A stretch of DNA of 51,635 nt from Fragilaria crotonensis (lineage: Eukaryota > Bacillariophyta > Fragilariophyceae > Fragilariales > Fragilariaceae): NCBI GenBank assembly GCA_022925895.1, contig JAKSYS010000451.1:1-51635 (forward strand), written 5' to 3'. A program made the position numbers and the translations under genes. Each line of letters starts with the position of its first letter. The first letter of the stretch is position 1. Positions 49,641 to 51,635 of the stretch are shown here, one piece after another. Under the pieces are notes generated by a model, which had not been told where the DNA came from, ran no database searches, and worked only from the letters and a program-made list of their open reading frames with translations.

Positions 49641-50040
49641 GTCAAGAAATAATGCAAGTGGACAGATGTTGAGTTGGGAAGGGACATGGTAAAATCTCGT
49701 CCATCGTGTAGTGGGCACTAGTAGCTAGTAGTTATTAGGCACTTGCCATTTGCCATATGCACATATCGTACAATTGTCCGCCGTGAACAGTCCTGTCAGA
49801 CGTATTTTGCAGTGCTTCGTCGCGTGCGTACATTCTGTACCGGACCCTATGGTAACATCCTGCGTTATTATATTTCCTAGTTACTCTCGTAGTAACTTAT
49901 CACCGTGGCCTGCCTGTAGCTAGTAGCTATAGAGTGCTCCAGTACCTTGTACTGTAGTGACTTCTCTAGTAGAAGCGTGCTATAGTACGCGGAGTGCGTA
50001 CTGTGCTAGCGTGTTGTGTTGTAGACCAGGAAGTTATTAG
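49641..50040. other. Intergenic, no gene seen
   Basis: 400 bp with GTAC- and CTAGTAGCTAG-type short repeats near 49718-49735 and 49916-49930. Confidence 0.35.
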
Positions 50041-50230
50041 CGTGGGCAACGGGCAATGGGTGGGTATTGGGTATGGGTACGACTTAGTTGGCGTGGGTGG
50101 GTAACGGTGGTCCGAACTCGACCATACGAAGCATGGGTGGGTAATGGGTGGTCCAAGCTTGCCTACCGGCTGCCTTGGGTACCCATGGACACAGGCGTCA
50201 TACCCAGTGCAGGACTCTGGTCTGTAGGCG
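50041..50230. repeat. TGGGTA-rich repeat element (copy B)
   Basis: Three GTGGGTGGGTAA-type blocks, GGTGGTCC twice, and at the right end TACCCAGTGCAGGACTCTGG, the inverse of the left end of copy A (35014-35034). Together the two copies suggest a short non-autonomous element. Confidence 0.6.
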
Positions 50231-51241
50231 CATGTGTAGGACCAATCAAGAGTTCAGGCTGGAGTCCGGTGTTACTTGTACTGCTACTCAAGAAAGATAC
50301 CAGTACAGTTGATCTGGACTACCTGTCAAAAACGTGAATAGGAATTCATACCTGCCAATTTATCTATTCCATAATTGAATATATCATAAATCATACATAC
50401 ACCCACGTGGTCTGTACCTGGTATCTGGTATCATATGACATACCGACATACCTCTTTCAATTAAACGAGACTATGTATGTGTGCCTGGTACCTGGTACCT
50501 GGTACTACAGTATGCGTAGACTGGCTAGCGGGTTCCTCACAATTGATCGGAGTATAGGTACTCGTACAGTACAGTACCTGGTATGCGCCATACATGAAAA
50601 AGTACTACTCGTACTGTGTTTTCTTATGTTCGGTATTACAGGACGTACAGTAGCCGACTTGCATCACAGAGCACTGGCGTCCAGAACAATATTGAGAAGC
50701 AAAGTAAATACGTAATCTATCTTGAGGACCTGTAGATAAGGGAAAATGTGATGATTTCATAGAAATATACTAATTTTTAGATTGTCCAAACGCACAGAAG
50801 TGAAGTTGTTTAAGTTTGTTGATCATAATGCCAAGGGCACAATGTTGACATCAGGACCTCATTATAAACAAAATGTTCTGCAGAGGATGACCACCAGTAA
50901 ATAAAAAATCATGTGGGTTACCTTCTTGTCTTCAATGGTGAGGCAGATCATTGTTGATTCAAAATCTTCAAAATGCATTGTACATTGATGTAATGAGAAG
51001 AATTATTTCCTCTTTTGTTGTGTTAAGGCTTGGTAAGATGTGCTTTAAGTACTGTTGGTTGAGAGAATGTGAGATTTGCCGCATTGTACAAATATACCAG
51101 CAATCTATGATGAAATGAGTAAAAGACACTCAATAAGAACCCAAAACAGTGAAAGTATACACGGTGTTCAACTGACACAGCAGGAAGCAAGGCACTATTG
51201 TAGGGTCATGATGATAATTACCAGGTTGTCATCATCATTTT
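50231..51241. other. Non-coding, AT-rich, no gene seen
   Basis: About 1 kb. CCTGGTACCTGGTACCTGGTAC near 50482-50503 is a short GTAC-type array. Weak coding-like traces on the minus strand around 50790-50900 are broken by stops and not interpretable. Confidence 0.35.
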
Positions 51242-51481
51242 TCAAATGAAACACATTACATTTTTGAGAATGTCTAATGCTACAACAAAGTCTCCAGCTG
51301 ATTGTCCTTCCTTGGTGTACAATGGTTTCTCTATGATTGACTCTTGAATAGTAGTTTCAGGATCCCATGTCTTGACCAGACCTGCCTTTTTCTTAGGCAA
51401 GGGCTGGTATTCTTGATGCACTGTTGGGTCACAATATTTCTTTACCTGCACGTCCAAACTTAGATTGATTTTGTACACCAC
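51242..51481 (-). pseudogene. Partial unrecognised reading frame at window edge
   Basis: 79 codons with good coding character (QPLPKKKAGLVKTWDPETT, IIEKPLYTKEGQSAGDFVV), no ATG at the start. Upstream on the same strand another coding-like piece (TGEGVHKDLTGDERKQSRI, about 51570-51633) ends at a stop. Together they look like exons or decayed parts of a gene that continues past the window end. Family not recognised. Confidence 0.35.
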
Positions 51482-51635
51482 AGCAGCACATGGAACTAAG
51501 CAGCAGCAAATGGCTACTATTGTCCTGCATGGAAAGTTTACTCCACGATCATCATGTCAGGCAAATGTTATAAGATAATCCTGGATTGTTTCCTTTCATC
51601 ACCAGTAAGGTCTTTGTGTACCCCCTCACCTGTGG

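Overview
This is a nuclear genome window from a photosynthetic stramenopile, most likely a pennate diatom. Three things point there. Two proteins begin with a signal peptide followed by a Phe at the cleavage point, the diatom type of bipartite plastid-targeting presequence. Genes are compact, with GT-AG introns of about 75-100 bp. The Copia element, the ribonuclease-inhibitor-type LRR protein with its characteristic C-terminal tail, and the Plavaka/CACTA-like transposase are all of kinds common in diatoms. The species cannot be fixed from the sequence alone.

Layout. 1-6954 holds a decayed Copia LTR retrotransposon on the minus strand, cut by the window edge, with a candidate 5' LTR (6702-6954) and a primer site that would match the anticodon arm of initiator tRNA-Met. 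7171-34560 is the host gene core: a small Fe(II)/2-oxoglutarate oxygenase-like protein, an SLC10A7/Rch1-type transporter, a plastid-targeted DUF4336 protein, an LRR protein, a membrane-anchored divergent cyclophilin (two exons), a plastid-targeted CPBP (CAAX-type) protease with one frameshift, an F-box protein, the RPA large subunit (two exons), an intrinsically disordered nuclear-type protein with a SUMO-interaction-like motif, and a prolyl 4-hydroxylase with an in-frame TGA. Non-autonomous DNA transposons lie between these genes. Two belong to one family with TA-flanked inverted repeats (12682-15241 and 20895-22493). A third has long inverted repeats flanked by TTA (29993-31174).

34600-51635 is dominated by mobile DNA. 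It holds a TGGGTA-rich repeat family (35.0-35.9 kb and 50.0-50.2 kb), an unrecognised two-exon gene fragment (36282-36877), a frame-broken Plavaka/CACTA-like transposase (36935-40319) convergent with an intact 819-residue protein that has an HxD...H oxygenase-like C-terminal region (40387-42846), a pair of charged accessory-type ORFs (44281-46071) convergent with an apparently intact two-exon hAT transposase (46284-48171), and a 177-bp tandem repeat (about 48.96-49.64 kb) open on both strands.

The most interesting candidate system is the transposase plus the putative Fe(II)/2OG dioxygenase. It recalls the known association of TET/JBP-type DNA-base oxygenases with KDZ transposons in fungi and algae, but here the transposase looks like the Plavaka/CACTA type. 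Several frameshifts sit in short homopolymer runs, so some apparent breaks could be assembly errors rather than true decay.
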